Below, in pieces: positions 36,709-49,571 of a stretch of DNA of 64,000 bases. This DNA is from Takifugu bimaculatus. Taxonomy: Eukaryota; Chordata; Actinopteri; Tetraodontiformes; Tetraodontidae. Each line of letters begins with the position of its first letter. Within the stretch, counting starts at the first letter, position 1. A model generated the notes under the pieces. It worked only from the letters and a program-made list of their open reading frames with translations. It was not told where the DNA came from and ran no database searches. A program made the translations under genes and the position numbers. The DNA lies in assembly GCA_004026145.2 (NCBI GenBank), contig CP034986.1, positions 13,017,804 through 13,081,803 of the forward strand. Reading direction: 5' to 3'.

Positions 36709-37337
36709 TGCAGGTTCCAGTGGGGCAGGGTAGTTTGGCATGGAATTGACTGGCTAACAGCTTGCAACAGTAAGTTGACATTTCTGTGTATGCAGAATGG
36801 TGTGTGTGTGTCGTTAGAGTGCATCAACCCGGCAGTATTTAGCGTAATATTTCCCCAATGTTTCGTTGTTTGTATTTATGTGTCCAGCGAGATTATACAT
36901 GTGTTTGACTATATGCTTGAAAGGATCAATGATGACCAAAGGAAAACAGGATGTTAAGGTCATTCTTTTTCCAAAAAAATCAATGTACCAGGTTTGTTTG
37001 TGTTTATTGAGTAAATGATGCCAAAAATGTCTCATACAAGCCAAAGCCACAGATAATAAATTACAAAAGACTTTAACCATAAGTGAAAATGCGCTGCTGC
37101 TATATTTACCTCCCGGATACACGACCACAACGCTGCCACAAGTTTGATTATCGGAGAAGAGAAGCTTTTTGTATTGAGTGGAATTTTCCTGTCTTAAAAA
37201 CTAAATCTGCGACAACATATTTGATTGTCCATATTTGATCCATTATCAAGCATTTATTGTTGCCAGCCCTTTATGCTAATTGCTATATTTGTTTTCATAA
37301 CATCACTTTTATTTTTGACAAGCTTCATTAATTTATA

Positions 37338-37379
37338 TGTGTGTGTGTGTGTGTGCGTGTGTGTGTGTGTGGGGGGGGT
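37338..37379. repeat. (TG)n microsatellite with poly-G tail
   Basis: TG run with one TGCG interruption, ending in a G8 run. Confidence 0.93.
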
Positions 37380-40300
37380 GTTGGACAGCTCTTTAAAGTG
37401 CAAATCTGCCCGAGGCAGAGTAGGTTGAGCGGACGAAGACAGGAAGATAATGGAGGGGCATCTGTGTGCTAAGGACTGCACCTCAAAGTCAATCACACAC
37501 ACACAGGCTCACACACACACATCCACCTAAAAAAACACTCCTCTGCTCACAGCACATTCACATTTTCTGTTGTTGCTGGGCTCTATTTATCATTAGTACA
37601 TTAATCTAAAAGCTTTTCCAAGATGTTTCTCTCTGTTTTTCATCTATCTTTCCATCTCCTCTCCTCTCGTCTCCGTCCCCTTTGCTCCCTCATTCTGTTC
37701 GTCCCCTCCATCTCTCCACTCCTGTCATATCTCCCTTCAATTTCACATATCTTGAATTAGCTGCAGATAGCCTTAAGTACCTCACCGTCCACTTCAGATA
37801 TGCCCTTATTCACCGATGGACAGATACAGTGTTTGTGTGTATGCAGTGTGGAGATGAGGCCATTGTTTTGGACTCCACATGTGGTGAAAAATGGCTTATT
37901 ATAGAGAAGGAGGCAGAAAAAAGTGGTGCCTGGCGGTCACAGTATTGTAAAATATTTATAATTTCCTCGCAAAAACTGTTGGGAGCTTTAAATCTCACAT
38001 TAGTTTGTCACATTTTAGACCGTTTTAAATTTAGTTCTCAAGGAAAAATCCGATGCCGATGATAAAAATTTGCCTAAATGCAGATGACACCCTTCCAGAT
38101 TTGTCAGTTTTAAGCAGATCTTTTACTTCCATCTCACTTTTGTGCAATTGCATTTCACTACATCAATTTATTGTGGAATCCAAGATAGCAAATACAGTTT
38201 TGCACACTTGAGTCTTTATAAAAGTGATTCTCAGGAATCTAATCGAATGGCAAAATGCACAGGCCGACTCAAGAATCAGGTCCCAGAGTTCCCCTGGTTA
38301 ACCAAGGATAATCTCTATCCATGGAAGCCCTTTTTGTGATGAGGGAATGCAAAACTGGTCCCTTTTCAGCTCAGCTGCTGAGATGTTCAGAAGTCTTAAG
38401 TGCAAACGACTGCTCAAAGACTTCAATGACTTTAAACTTACCTTTTGGTTCTGGCTGCAAATACGCTGTCTTTGCCGGCACACTGACTGCACCACGCAAA
38501 GAACGAGACCGCTAAATAGTCAGTAAAAATAATTTTTATCCCTCATTACGCTAATATCAATTAGTAAACAGTGTGCATCTGTAAGTGGAGCCACTCCCAT
38601 AAGGTTTGCATTACCAGCATCCACAAAAGTGCAGAGTTTCATTTCTGATGTGCAGATTAAATAAAAGGCTTCCTGCCATAATTGCCCGTCTGTTAAACAG
38701 CCTCCTGTTTTGATTCTGGAAAAGACATTTTACATTGTGAGTCTCAGTTGGATGATGTGCTGCACGCTCATGTGCTGCCAAAGTGTTTCCAAGCACCTGG
38801 ATGCTGCCGTCGCACACACCAGAGGACAGATTTTCAGCCAAAAGCAGGAGTGATTCGCACAAATTGACGACCAGAGCTGTGGATATTTGTTTTAATTCTC
38901 AGGGATTAGCATTTTGAATGTGGTCAGCCTTTTGGAGGAAGGCAAAGTTCATTTCAAAGGTTCCTGTCTGCCAACGCTGTGACGACGGCAATCCAGTTCA
39001 ACGTGGATGTGCAGATTTGAAAGTTAGGTTGTGCTAGTTTAGGACCACAAACACGTTTTATAGTAGCGTTCTACATGAATGCAGCACTTTTCAGATCTCC
39101 ATCAGGTTATCTGGCTAATACATGCAGACGTAGCTGTACACAAAATCAGGACCTCCAGCCAACAGATGCCTTAACTCAATGTTTAGGAATCCACAGAGAG
39201 TTTAGAAAGTGCTCTAAAAAAAAGCCTCACCTGATTTTGTGCATCGTATTGCAGTTTACTCTGCCAGCTGTATTCTCCCCAACATGGCAGCGAACACATA
39301 CAAATTGAGGTGGGGTTGCAATGGTGAAGTGACCCGCGTGGCTGTTTTGGGACGAGCCTGAAAAAGAGAGGACATCTGAATCCTGCCTGGAGACACATTA
39401 AAAAGTAACAGTGATGTTATGACGCTCAGTCGAGGATGATATACACCAGAATTATAAAATATTAGTTGCTTGAGCTGGATTTCCCACCGTACTCTCTTTT
39501 GTTTTGATTCTTTTTCCCCTGACTGGAACTCTCTGCAAGATCCGTCTTTATGTGCGTGCAATGATTTTGCCTTGTCTTATAGATTAATTTCAGCCTCCTA
39601 TAATTTACCGTCTTTCCAGCCTTGCTATTATCCTGTTGCAGCTGATAGAAAAGATGCCCCGGCCACCTCTGACCTCGGCGCATGTCTGCCGCTGGCTAGA
39701 AGCGCGCCGGTTCGAGTGCGTGTGCGTCTTTGTCTCATCCAGAGGACAGCAGTGCGCGTATATTAATGACTGTTTTATGCTTCTTGCTATCTGAAGCTCT
39801 TTTATTCATGGTGGCCATGACGGCCTAATATCCGCCTGTCAAACAACTTCTATTCACACTGCTTACAGGCTGGAGACTGATACTTAAGATAGAGAAAAAC
39901 ACACACCTACGTAAGGGGCACTCACACACTCCTGGGTAGATTAGTGGGTTGTGAAGGAGCCACGCTGGGTTTTATGTACCGTTCTTGCTCCAATCAATTA
40001 CTATTCATTTATTCCAAATGAGTGACCGTGTCCTGATCTGAAGAGGTATTATAACTATTCAAGTCTTTTTAACGAAACTTTGTATGTGCTTTTGTTCTCC
40101 TCCTGCAGCTTTTGTTAGTAGTGTCTTGCTCCTCCATCTTTCCTCCTTCCCCATTTCTACCCATGTTCCTTTACTTTGATAAAGAAACAACCCCCCTTAA
40201 AAAAAAACAACAACCAAAAAACCCAGATCCTTTCAAAATGTAGTTTCAAACAGTTACTTTTGGGGTAGTTTTATGGGGCCGGGGCCATTGCAGGAGCCTC

Positions 40301-40878
40301 TGGACAGCCATTTACAGGAACATTAATAGGGCCTAACTGAGTCTCTATGCTAGGCTGCTTACTGACATCAGCCCTGAGAAAGTCCTGGGTCGGGCTTGAG
40401 GCTTACTCAGCTCCAATATAACGTGGAACCCAGCAGAAGAAGAGCATCAGACTAGCACACACAACTTCTCCTCTTATTCATAACATCCAGTTACATGAAC
40501 ACACAAAGCAAAACATGAGAACCAACTGTCTTATTTAGAAATTTACCATGTAACAATTTTATAAGTCTCACGACACAACATGCGGTGTTTAAAATTTACT
40601 AACACACTGATGTGTGCACAGATACACCTTGCAGGAAAAAAAAAAACCTCTGTCACTGCACACTTCACGGAACTGGCACAAATGATATTGTCTCAGAATA
40701 TTACACTGTCTCATCTACTTCCATAATAACCGCCTGACTTACCCAAGCGAAAATGTTCTGCTGCGTATTAGTCTTTCTTTCATTTCAGGAAGTTTTGGTT
40801 CCACTCTCCAGTCATGGATCATGTGAAATGAGTGTCTCTGATCACCTGCAATACAAAGCAGTCCTGTATTGTCTATAC

Positions 40879-41555
40879 CCAGTGATGTACCCAATGATGT
40901 GCCCAATGATGTGCCCAATGATGTGCCCGATGATGTGCCCGATGATGTTCCCAATGATGTACCCAATGATGTGCCCAATGATGTTCCCAATGATGTGCCC
41001 AATGATCTTCCCAATGATGTGCCCAATGATGTGCCCAATGACGTACCCAATGATGTTCCCAATGATGTATCCAATGATGTGCCCAATGATGTACCTAATG
41101 ATGTGCCCAATGATGTTCCCAATGATGTGCCCAATGATGTGCCCAATGATGTTCCCAATGATGTACCCAATGATGTACCCAATGATGTGCCCAATGATGT
41201 GCCCAATGATGTTCCCAATGATGTACCCAATGATGTACCCAATGATGTTCCCAATGATGTGCCCAATGATGTACCCAATGATGTACCCAATGATGTGCCC
41301 AATGATGTGCCCAATGATGTTCCCAATGATGTACCCAATGATGTACCCAATGATGTGCCCAATGATGTTCCCAATGATGTACCCAATGATGTACCCAATG
41401 ATGTGCCCAATGATGTACCCAATGATGTGCCCAATGATGTGCCCAATGATGTACCCAATGATGTACCCAATGATGTGCCCAATGATGTACCCAATGATGT
41501 CCCCAATGATGTGCCCAATGATGTACCCAATAATGTACCTAATGATGCAGCCTGT
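40879..41555. repeat. 12-bp minisatellite, about 56 copies
   Basis: The unit is CCCAATGATGTN, with N mostly A, G or T; occasional units read GATCTT, GACGTA or TATCC. The middle part shows a higher-order pattern in which N cycles G-G-T-A-A (60 bp). Because the unit length is a multiple of three and contains no stop, two plus and two minus frames stay open over the whole array; the 240-270-codon frames are a by-product. Confidence 0.97.
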
Positions 41556-41984
41556 CACATCCTCATTCTAGTAAAAGGCACCCTGTCAGCAGAGATCTGA
41601 AGGGCAGAGGTTTGTTGTGTATTTAATGTGTAGCTACACTATCTTTAATGGAAGCACATACATGAATTGCCTGATGCTTGGGAAATCCCACCGATTGAAG
41701 AATTTTCAGATACCTACAACTTGTGCAGTGATATGGTAAAACCTTTTTATGAATTATGGCAACATACAACCCTAAGGCTGTGTACCCCAGGGGGTAACAG
41801 TAGTTTTCTTTCCGTGCACAGGTTATGAGTTATTCTGTTATTCTTTATAAAGGCTATAGCTTTTGAAAGGTCCAGCATGTCAATTTTATAAAAAGTTGAC
41901 CTAGTGCTACTCGTGCTACACATGTTATTAGCTAACTTGCACATTTAAAAAAAAAAATAGACACAATATCTGAATATGTGTCAG
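41556..41984. other. unique AT-rich spacer
   Basis: Lies between the minisatellite and the reverse-transcriptase remnant. Nothing recognised; part may be the decayed 3' end of the minus-strand element. Confidence 0.4.
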
Positions 41985-42500
41985 GAAACTTTGCAAATGG
42001 AAAGACCAAGAGTTGTACTGACAGAGGAAAGGAAAAAGCTTTGTCCCCCTCCTCTTGTCTCCTCTGTCCTACTTTTCACCACTGCTGACTTCACACTGCC
42101 CAGTTGAACAAACTGTGATCTATCTGCCATGTAGTCAGTGATCCAGGTGCTGAGGGGGCAGGTCCACACCCATTATCCTCAGCATCTCCTCCAGCAGTTG
42201 TGGCTGGATGGTGTTGTCCAGGTGAGAATGAGCATGCTGCACCAGGTAGATGATGGCATTGTTCAAACCCAGGTGTAGCTGGTAGACCAACAGTAGAGGT
42301 CCAATGACGACCTCCACTTCTGTCTGAGGTATGGCAACACCAGCACCTTCATCACATTGCCACTCCACCAAGCTGTCCATTTAGACTGTCCCTCCTTTAT
42401 TGTGTTCTCAGTCAAGGCTAATGTGTGTGTGTGTCCAGCAGCTTCATCACATTGGATGTGAGAGCAACTGGCCTACGGTCCGTGAGATGAAAAGGGGACA
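41985..42500 (-). mobile_element. decayed LINE reverse transcriptase (Rex1/L2-like), internally deleted
   Basis: Minus-strand frames give RRPVALTSNVMKLLD, then VYQLHLGLNNAIIYLVQHAH, SHLDNTIQPQLLEEML and CPLSTWITDYMADRSQFVQL, in the order expected for an ORF2 reverse transcriptase. Several frameshifts break it. The stretch between SHLD and NTIQP, which in intact elements holds the FxDFSSAF motif with the first catalytic aspartate, is missing, so the copy cannot encode an active enzyme. The clade is uncertain. Confidence 0.75.
42358..42420 (-). repeat. 63-bp repeat, copy A (inverted relative to 45350-45412)
   Basis: On the minus strand it starts TAGCCTTGACTGAGAACAC and is about 94% identical (4 mismatches) to the plus strand at 45350-45412. 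In both copies a CA microsatellite directly precedes TAGCC. Copy A lies inside the LINE remnant, between its VALTS and YQLHLG parts. Confidence 0.85.
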
Positions 42501-44102
42501 TATTCTTTGGCATGTTGTCTAGGCTGGACATTGGGGGTAGGGTGGCATGTTAGCGTTGGAGGAGACAACTGTTGGCTATGAGTTAAACCTGTGGAGGAAC
42601 AGGTTTTGCTCTCTCCAGAGTGCCTGGAGGTTGTCTGCTTTCACCTTGGACACAGTGGCTTTTCTCTCCTGTTCTCTTCTACCCCGATAAGCTCCTCCTT
42701 AAGACTTGCTTCTTCTTTCTGAAAAGGGCTCAAAGTAATCTGTTAGTACATTGCCGGTTTCTGGAGTCCACCCCCTCGTCATCGGTGTGGACACAGGCTG
42801 ACGTTCATCATGAGGGACATACATTGGTGTCAGCAGGACCATGTTGTGATCAATTCTTCCTGGAGGGCAACAACAATGACACGACTTGTTTCCCTAACAT
42901 TAGCAGACAGGTGGTCCAAAGTTTATTTAGTCCCCTTCCCATCAAGTAGTTATAGAAACTTAGTTCTTGGAATAGTCCACTTCTAAAAGAGTTCTACTCA
43001 ATATCCTCCCACAGAAATTGTTTTTCATTTGCTTTCGCTCCCACCAGTGGCCAGAGGAACTGGTAGGAGGTCAGAAGTGACATGGGCACCACGGTTTCTG
43101 CTAAGAACAATTGGCACAAGACAACGTGACCAGCAGGTTATCAATTTATTGAACAAATGGTTGGTTTTGGTCAAATATAATCTAAACTATTTCAGCTTAA
43201 AATGATAAATCACATATAGTAAGAGTGACATTAAGTCTATAAACTTTTTCAAAGAAAGACCAAATCAAATTGTTGACATAAATCTCAGACATTTATCCTG
43301 GAGTTCTTCACACCCCAACTACAAATCCCAGAAGGCATTATTGAGCAGAGCAGGCGCTAATCACAAAGTGGGGACGCCTGGAAGCTGCACTGGAGGCAGC
43401 ACTTAAAAGGGTCTCACTCCGTACTAAAAGGTACTCACTCTGGGAAAGAAGAGCACGGAGGAACAAAAGAGAAGTCAATTGACAAAGAGAAGACGATTTC
43501 AACACAGGGTTCCCCCCAAAGACGTCACCGGTATGAAAGAAACTTTGATTTGATGGAGCTATTTGTGTTTGTTTGAATTGTTTGCTAAATTGTCTCTTTT
43601 TGTGTTAAAGGTTTTCAACCTAATCCTAATCCTGATATTAATGTTAATGGCAATGCAAGCCAAACAATCTTGAAAATAAAAAAAAGACTGAGGTGAAATG
43701 GAAGAGTCGATCTAGCGTCCTTTGGGGGTTTATGGAACCAGGCCATTTTCAAGTGGTGCTGAAATAAGGGAGATAACTTGCCACAAATAATACGAATCCC
43801 CTCAATTGACTCATATGTACAATACATTTTGCACAGTCCTTGAAATTGAATAATATCCAATTGCTTTTTGCGATGGAAATATAGATATAATAAAAATTCA
43901 ACAAATATAAAAATTTCCTTAAATTTGATCTGGCTCACACTTTTAACTCATTTGTGCACAATGGACCGCACAAACAGCAGTTTTCACCATCTTTGTCGAG
44001 CAAGAACAGGCGGCCTTTGGCACTGGCACACTCAGTGGTCAAACCTGTAGTTTGTGAGGGTTATAGATCTGATTTGAAGCATCAATCACCTCTCGAATGA
44101 AT
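42501..44102. other. spacer between LINE remnants
   Basis: The left part (to about 42700) may be further 5' sequence of the minus-strand LINE. The rest is unique, with no exon recognised. Confidence 0.35.
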
Positions 44103-44366
44103 TAATTTTATGCCATGATCCTTCTGGATTATTGTAATTCACTTTTATTGGGCTGCCCAAACAAGTCGTCAAAGAGTCTACAGCAGGGCCAGAATGCAGC
44201 TGCTTTGGTGATTAAAACCATGACAAGAGATCCCAATAGTCCTGTATTGGCTCCTCAATGCTGGCTCCCTGTAAAATCTTTCATGTCACATAAATGCTCA
44301 AATTTAGTTAATTACAAAGTACGTGGGCAAGTTGGTAAACAGAGCTGGTCTGAGTCAGGAAGCTGA
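44103..44366 (+). mobile_element. L2/Maui-type LINE reverse-transcriptase remnant
   Basis: The plus frame from 44115 reads LLDYCNSLLLGCPNKSSKSL, then QQGQNAAALVIKTMTRDPNS, PVLAPQCWLPVKSF and NYKVRGQ. LDYCNSLL, Q.QNAAA and P.L..LHWLPV (here QCWLPV) are the hallmark C-terminal reverse-transcriptase blocks of L2-clade fish LINEs. The copy is truncated at both ends. Confidence 0.8.
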
Positions 44367-45277
44367 CCAAGCAGACTATAAAGTGACTTCAGTGCCATTT
44401 GTGTGCAGACCTCAGGATCAAAGGATAATATGATGGTTTTAAGGAGGCATTTTCACATTTCAGCTGGAAGAATTTGTCTAAAAACCTGATTTCAAAATAT
44501 CTTATGTTATCGGGTTGTCTGTATAGCCGTCTGTGTAAATCCTGCTGAATTATCAGCTTTTGTTCATCCTAACAGTTCTTAATTTCACATACTATGAATA
44601 AACCATTTGGCCAAACTGTTGTAATATTTTCACTCATTGGTGTGCAGTGGGCCAGAAATGTGCCGTGGCTTATTCGGCATCGTCAGCAGGACTTGTCAAC
44701 AGACACTCGGGCATTTATCCTGCTAAGGGGCCGTAGAACGGTTACTGTGGAAATGTGTACAAGCCACAAACATGGCAAGGGATATCTTTTCCTTTAGTTT
44801 ATAAATTGATATTCCTTGATCACTTTTGTCTGTAAATATAATTTATTCTAGCTCTGGTATCTACATCACTCTTTAACCACTCCTACCAGTTCCTCTGCCC
44901 ACCAGTCAGTGTGAAAGCAAGTGAAATACTGGTTTTCAGGGAGGGTAGTTAGTTGAACTGTTTTATAAGTCGGCTGCTCTGACAAAGCCTCACTACTTGG
45001 TACTTAAGAGGCTACAGAAGCCATTTACTATTTTAGAGACTCAACCAAAAACACACCTGACAAAAATAAGTGGAAAACAATGCACATGGCAGGAGCTACA
45101 CCTTTCAGGCTGCCACTGAGCACAGCAGCAGAAACTTTAAAATCTTGCACAGTCCCCAAAAACTGCTGTCCCTCTATCCCACTTTGTTCATATAAAGTGT
45201 GTCTTAAAGCTTTTCAGTCCTAATAACATCTAATTTCAAACCCTTCACTTCCATTAGTAAATATACCATTTTACCCT

Positions 45278-45279
<2 letters not shown>
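44367..45279. other. unique spacer
   Basis: No exon or repeat recognised. Confidence 0.4.

Positions 45280-45349
<70 letters not shown>
45280..45349. repeat. (CA)35 microsatellite
   Basis: Pure CA run abutting the 63-bp repeat copy B, so it probably grew from a CA tract already present in that repeat. Confidence 0.97.
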
Positions 45350-45352
<3 letters not shown>

Positions 45353-45412
45353 CCTTGACTGAGAACACTATGAAGGAGGGACAGTCCAAATGGACAGCTC
45401 GGTGGAGTGGCA
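45350..45412 (+). repeat. 63-bp repeat, copy B
   Basis: About 94% identical to the minus strand of 42358-42420, including TCAATGGAC-like coding remains downstream of TAGCC (read as AAATGGACAGCT). It is a small piece of the same LINE family in the opposite orientation. Confidence 0.85.
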
Positions 45413-45563
45413 GGTGGCAGTATGGCACAATAGCCTACTTTTTGATTGCTGCTGTTTCCTGATGTTGTGGTCGAGGTAATCAGGAAGAAAAGACTACTTT
45501 GAATATTGTAACACCATTTGGCATTGAAGCCCCACTTAACATTGTCCCTCAATTAGATACAAG

Positions 45564-45725
45564 CAGTGGCCGCCACCCCATTGGGGCACTGATCCGATAG
45601 GAGGGCAAAAAAATATAAAATGTTTTAACAAATTCATTTATAAATTTCGTTTTTGGGGTGAGATCCTTTTTTTTAAACTACCCATTTGCAATCATATTAA
45701 AGTCACCTTAGAAACACAAATGTAA

Positions 45726-45781
<56 letters not shown>

Positions 45782-46046
45782 ACTGTTGAGTTGTCTCAAA
45801 GATCAAACCCATGTTGTAAAGGCCCCTCAAGATCTAGAATATTGTATCGTTTTTGCTTTCTTTAGCACGAGGGAGTCTTATAGAATTCTAAATTATTTGT
45901 TCACTTTCTGTGAAACTGCTGATTTTGGGAAGGAGATTAAATCATTACTGATGACTTGTAGTTGCCTGATTTCTTACACTGGATGAGGCAGGGAACTGTG
46001 TGGTCACATCAGCCCCACCACAAATATGTTTCACCAGCCACCACTG
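45564..46046. mobile_element. hAT-like nonautonomous element (483 bp)
   Basis: Starts CAGTGG and ends CCACTG, the usual hAT terminal bases. It is flanked by GATACAAG (45556-45563) and GATACCAA (46047-46054), a degenerate 8-bp target duplication (6 of 8). The interior has no transposase frame and contains a (TC)n(CA)n run at 45728-45781. Confidence 0.6.
45728..45781. repeat. (TC)5(CA)22 compound microsatellite inside the hAT-like element
   Basis: CT passes into CA at about 45737. Confidence 0.95.
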
Positions 46047-46054
46047 GATACCAA

Positions 46055-48755
46055 TAACACCACCCAATTATTAGCCACAGCCATCTGAGAGATCTGAACA
46101 GACCCCAAGCTACTTGCCCTCTGGTGTTCAGCTACAATAAAATAAGACCTTTTTAGAAAAAAATCAGCATCGGAACATAAAATGGGACAGAATTTCCAGA
46201 CATTAAAGACTTGATCTTCACAGACGTTCAGATGTGTCCTTCTGGAAACTTTTCTCTCTGTCCTCATTTCTCTTTAGAATGAAAATCTTTTTTTTGCCAC
46301 ATTGTACGTGGGCTCTTTTAGTCTCAACCTCGCCACCTCCATTTCTTTAAAGCCAAAATGAAGTTCCGGTTTCTGCTTCTTCTCCCCTTTTCCTCCCCCC
46401 TCTAATTCTGGGAATCACCAAATCTCCAGACAGAAGGAGGTCAGACTTCTTACCTGGGCTTCATAATGGTTTTTGAAGAGCCGAGCACAGCACAATAATT
46501 ACCAGGCCATCCAACAATAAAAGCTGCATAATCAGTATGGAGATGCATGCCGTCTGCATCTCCTAAACAAACACTTTCAACAGTCCTGCTTCCTTTAAGT
46601 ACGTATTCAGCCAAAGAGAGTTTTATTCTCTGTCTTTATGCGTGTCCTTTATCATCTTCCTTCCTTTTCTGTCCAATGTCTTCATACTAAACCTTTTAAT
46701 TATCTTTAGCAAAAAAGCCCGACCAGCTGACAAAACCTGTAATTTCATGGCAGGGTCAAGAGCCGTCCATTTTTGTGTGTTGGGAAATGTGTGTGTGTGT
46801 GTGTGTGCAGCGTCACGTGTTTGCTGCAGCGACTTACTCCTTGTGTGTGTTGCAGGGTGGAGAACGCTAAACCCCGTTAGCCCTAACACGTCCACACCTC
46901 CACCGTCAAACCACTTGAGACCACATTGTCCTCAAACATTCCCTTCAAAGTTTTTATGCACCCATCCTTCCATCCCTACTGAAGATGCAGCTCTGTCACA
47001 CTTATATTTGATAGAATCAGAGTCACAAAGCTACATTTTCTTCTTCCATCGCCATTCTGCATGATAACTAACCTTCATGAGGATGTAGAGCCTGACCTGA
47101 ATTAAACAGAAGTGAAACCAATTCCGTTAAGGTCAAGTTAACATCTAAATCTTTTGAGTTTCACCCTTTGTACAGTCTTGTTGACCTAAGGCCGATCGTT
47201 CTCCTTCAAGTCAAAGAAAAATATTTTTCTGCTTCTGCCACAGCTGCACAAAGATGTGAATGTCGGAAAAATCCATCAAAATTTCATTTTTTTTCTCTTT
47301 TGGTGGACTGCATCTTATCGTTTCTCCAGTGTGAAAACTGGAGAAAAACTTCACCCCATCTGGTGGTGCAGTTCAACAATAAAAATAGAACATTTGTAGA
47401 ACCTTGTTAAATGGGTATATTCCAGATATCGCCATCCGTGAGTGAAGGTCACATTGTATAAATCATCGGCGTAGCAGCAACACGTTCCATTACTGCTTTT
47501 AAAGGTGGGTGAAAAGCGATACAACCAAAATATCACATTCACCAGAACTATTTCACTTTGCTTTTCAGAGGGATACCAGTGACAAAGGTAGCAGTGGAAC
47601 AATCGAGTCTACCAATGTGCATGAGTAGACACTAAATTGCCTTTCACGTTGGCTATATGATATGAACTGTCAAGATCTCAACTATGACGCTCACCAGTCC
47701 CTGGGTCTGCTTGCAATGGGAACATCACCAAGTGCCTTTTTCGAATGCCGCTCAGAAACCTGCGTTCCCCCACTAATGGGATGTGAAGGGATACGAATGG
47801 TGGACCAGGGTGGAACTTCCCGTTTCATTCATCAGGTAATCATCTATGGTCTTTATATGTTAAAAAAATAAATAAAAAAACACTATAATTTTTTTTTAAC
47901 ATGTGTTACTCATGAACAAAAACAGGAACTATAACTGGGCTTCTGGTTTACAACTTTTAAGACTAAGTCAACAGAAATAAAGGCTATTTTATGTGCATTT
48001 GTATGAGGCTATGAAAAAAATTGAAATAAAATAAAAATAAAATCAAAACCAGTCTAAAGACCAATTAAAAGCTGTCAAATCAACTATTTAAAGTTAGCTG
48101 TCCTCCTTCAACAAAATCCGCTCTGATTAAATTAATTTAATTCAGTCATGGCGCAGTTTTTACAAACCAAGGTCAGCACCTATTTATTCATCGCTGCCTG
48201 CAATTCTTCAAGAGATATTCCATGAATCAAAGAAGCTGAAGATTCCCAGAATATCTAAGAATATTGGTGCATCCTTTTGAGGTTAACTGGGCGGCCATCT
48301 TTTTTTTCTTCCCATTTCCAATTTGCATCCGAGGTCATTATTGTGCTCGCGGAGAAGCACGAGGGGATGCAAATAATAACATTTGATAATGCGGAGCAAC
48401 AAAAGAGGGAGAGAGGCTGCACATTCACCAAGAGGGGACTTGAGGTAAATATGCTCAGTAATTATATATTGGAGCACTTTAATTATGTGGCTACGCAGGA
48501 AAAAAATGGACAGAAAGATGGACGGAAACATAAGGAACCAGGGAGGAAACATTCCAAAAAAGGCTGCCATGACAGAGAGTGGAATTTATGTTCGAATCAT
48601 CACGTCTTGCATCGATCATGCACATGTTCAGATGGTTTCATTTCACCAGGAAGCACTTTATCAACTCAATAACAGGATAAACCCTCCAGTAAATGGTACT
48701 TCTTAAAGAGGAGAATCTTGAGTAAAAGGCAAATCAATAAATTCAAGGAAGAGCC
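46055..48755. other. gene-free sequence
   Basis: Unique sequence with short GT runs (46790-46808). No exon recognised. Confidence 0.45.

Positions 48756-48821
<66 letters not shown>
48756..48821. repeat. (GT)33 microsatellite
   Basis: GT run with one TA interruption near 48780. Confidence 0.96.
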
Positions 48822-48822
<1 letters not shown>

Positions 48823-49322
48823 ACTCATCTGGAAATGAAGTGAACAAGTAAACCAAAAAGCATATTTAAAGTAGCTTAATGTCATTAAAGTTGTCTTTCT
48901 GGTTTGTCATGACAGAACTAAAAAAACAGGAGGTTCGGCCATTAAATGATTGTAAAAAAAATTGTAAACTCTACTTTCAGAAGGTGGCAATGCAATGAAA
49001 ACAACAGAGGGAACAGGAAGAAACAGGAAGCAAAGAAAACTGGAATGTGATACAGGACAGATGCAGCTAATAAATCATGGTCAGCTAATACACATCATTG
49101 CAGCGTTTAGCTGTTGAAAAAATAATGTAGTTATGTTTTGTTGTGCAGAGACTATATCATTTGTAATCTTTGAGGAAACTGAGTCAAAGGTTCCAGAGAC
49201 AATCTTGAGGTTTGTTCCAACTTGAACCCTCCAAGTTTTTGTTTCTACAGAACATTTAAACAGGTAAGAAAGGATTCGACGCTACCATGAGCCTGCTGTT
49301 CTAGCTTAAATAAAAGCTTCCT

Positions 49323-49395
49323 GGATGGATGGATGGATGGATGATGGATGGATGGATGGATGGATGGATGGATGGATGGATGGATGGATGGATGG
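49323..49395. repeat. (GGAT)n microsatellite
   Basis: About 18 units with one 3-base unit (ATGATGG) near 49341. Confidence 0.96.
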
Positions 49396-49495
49396 AAAGA
49401 GCTCTTCAGACAGAGATGATGAGGATGTTGATAGGAGCTGGAGAGCTGGAGTGGACAGATGTGCGATAATGTGTTTTGGCCAGATCTCTGCAAGG

Positions 49496-49512
49496 ACACA
49501 CACACACACACA

Positions 49513-49569
<57 letters not shown>
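49496..49569. repeat. (CA)36 microsatellite
   Basis: CA run with one TA interruption near 49519. Confidence 0.96.

Positions 49570-49571
<2 letters not shown>

Larger units (their letters stand above)
33301..40878. other. gene-free sequence with microsatellites
   Basis: No supported exon. Holds microsatellites at 34656, 35671, 36680 and 37338, poly-C at 33811-33828, and an 8-bp hairpin around an A-rich loop at 36504-36527 (TTAGCGGG / CCCGCTAA). AT-rich unique blocks lie between. Confidence 0.45.

Noticed and set aside
40739..41600. Four overlapping frames of 238-272 codons on both strands
   Set aside because: All are translations of one 12-bp tandem repeat whose length is a multiple of three; no splice sites, no conserved sequence outside the repeat.
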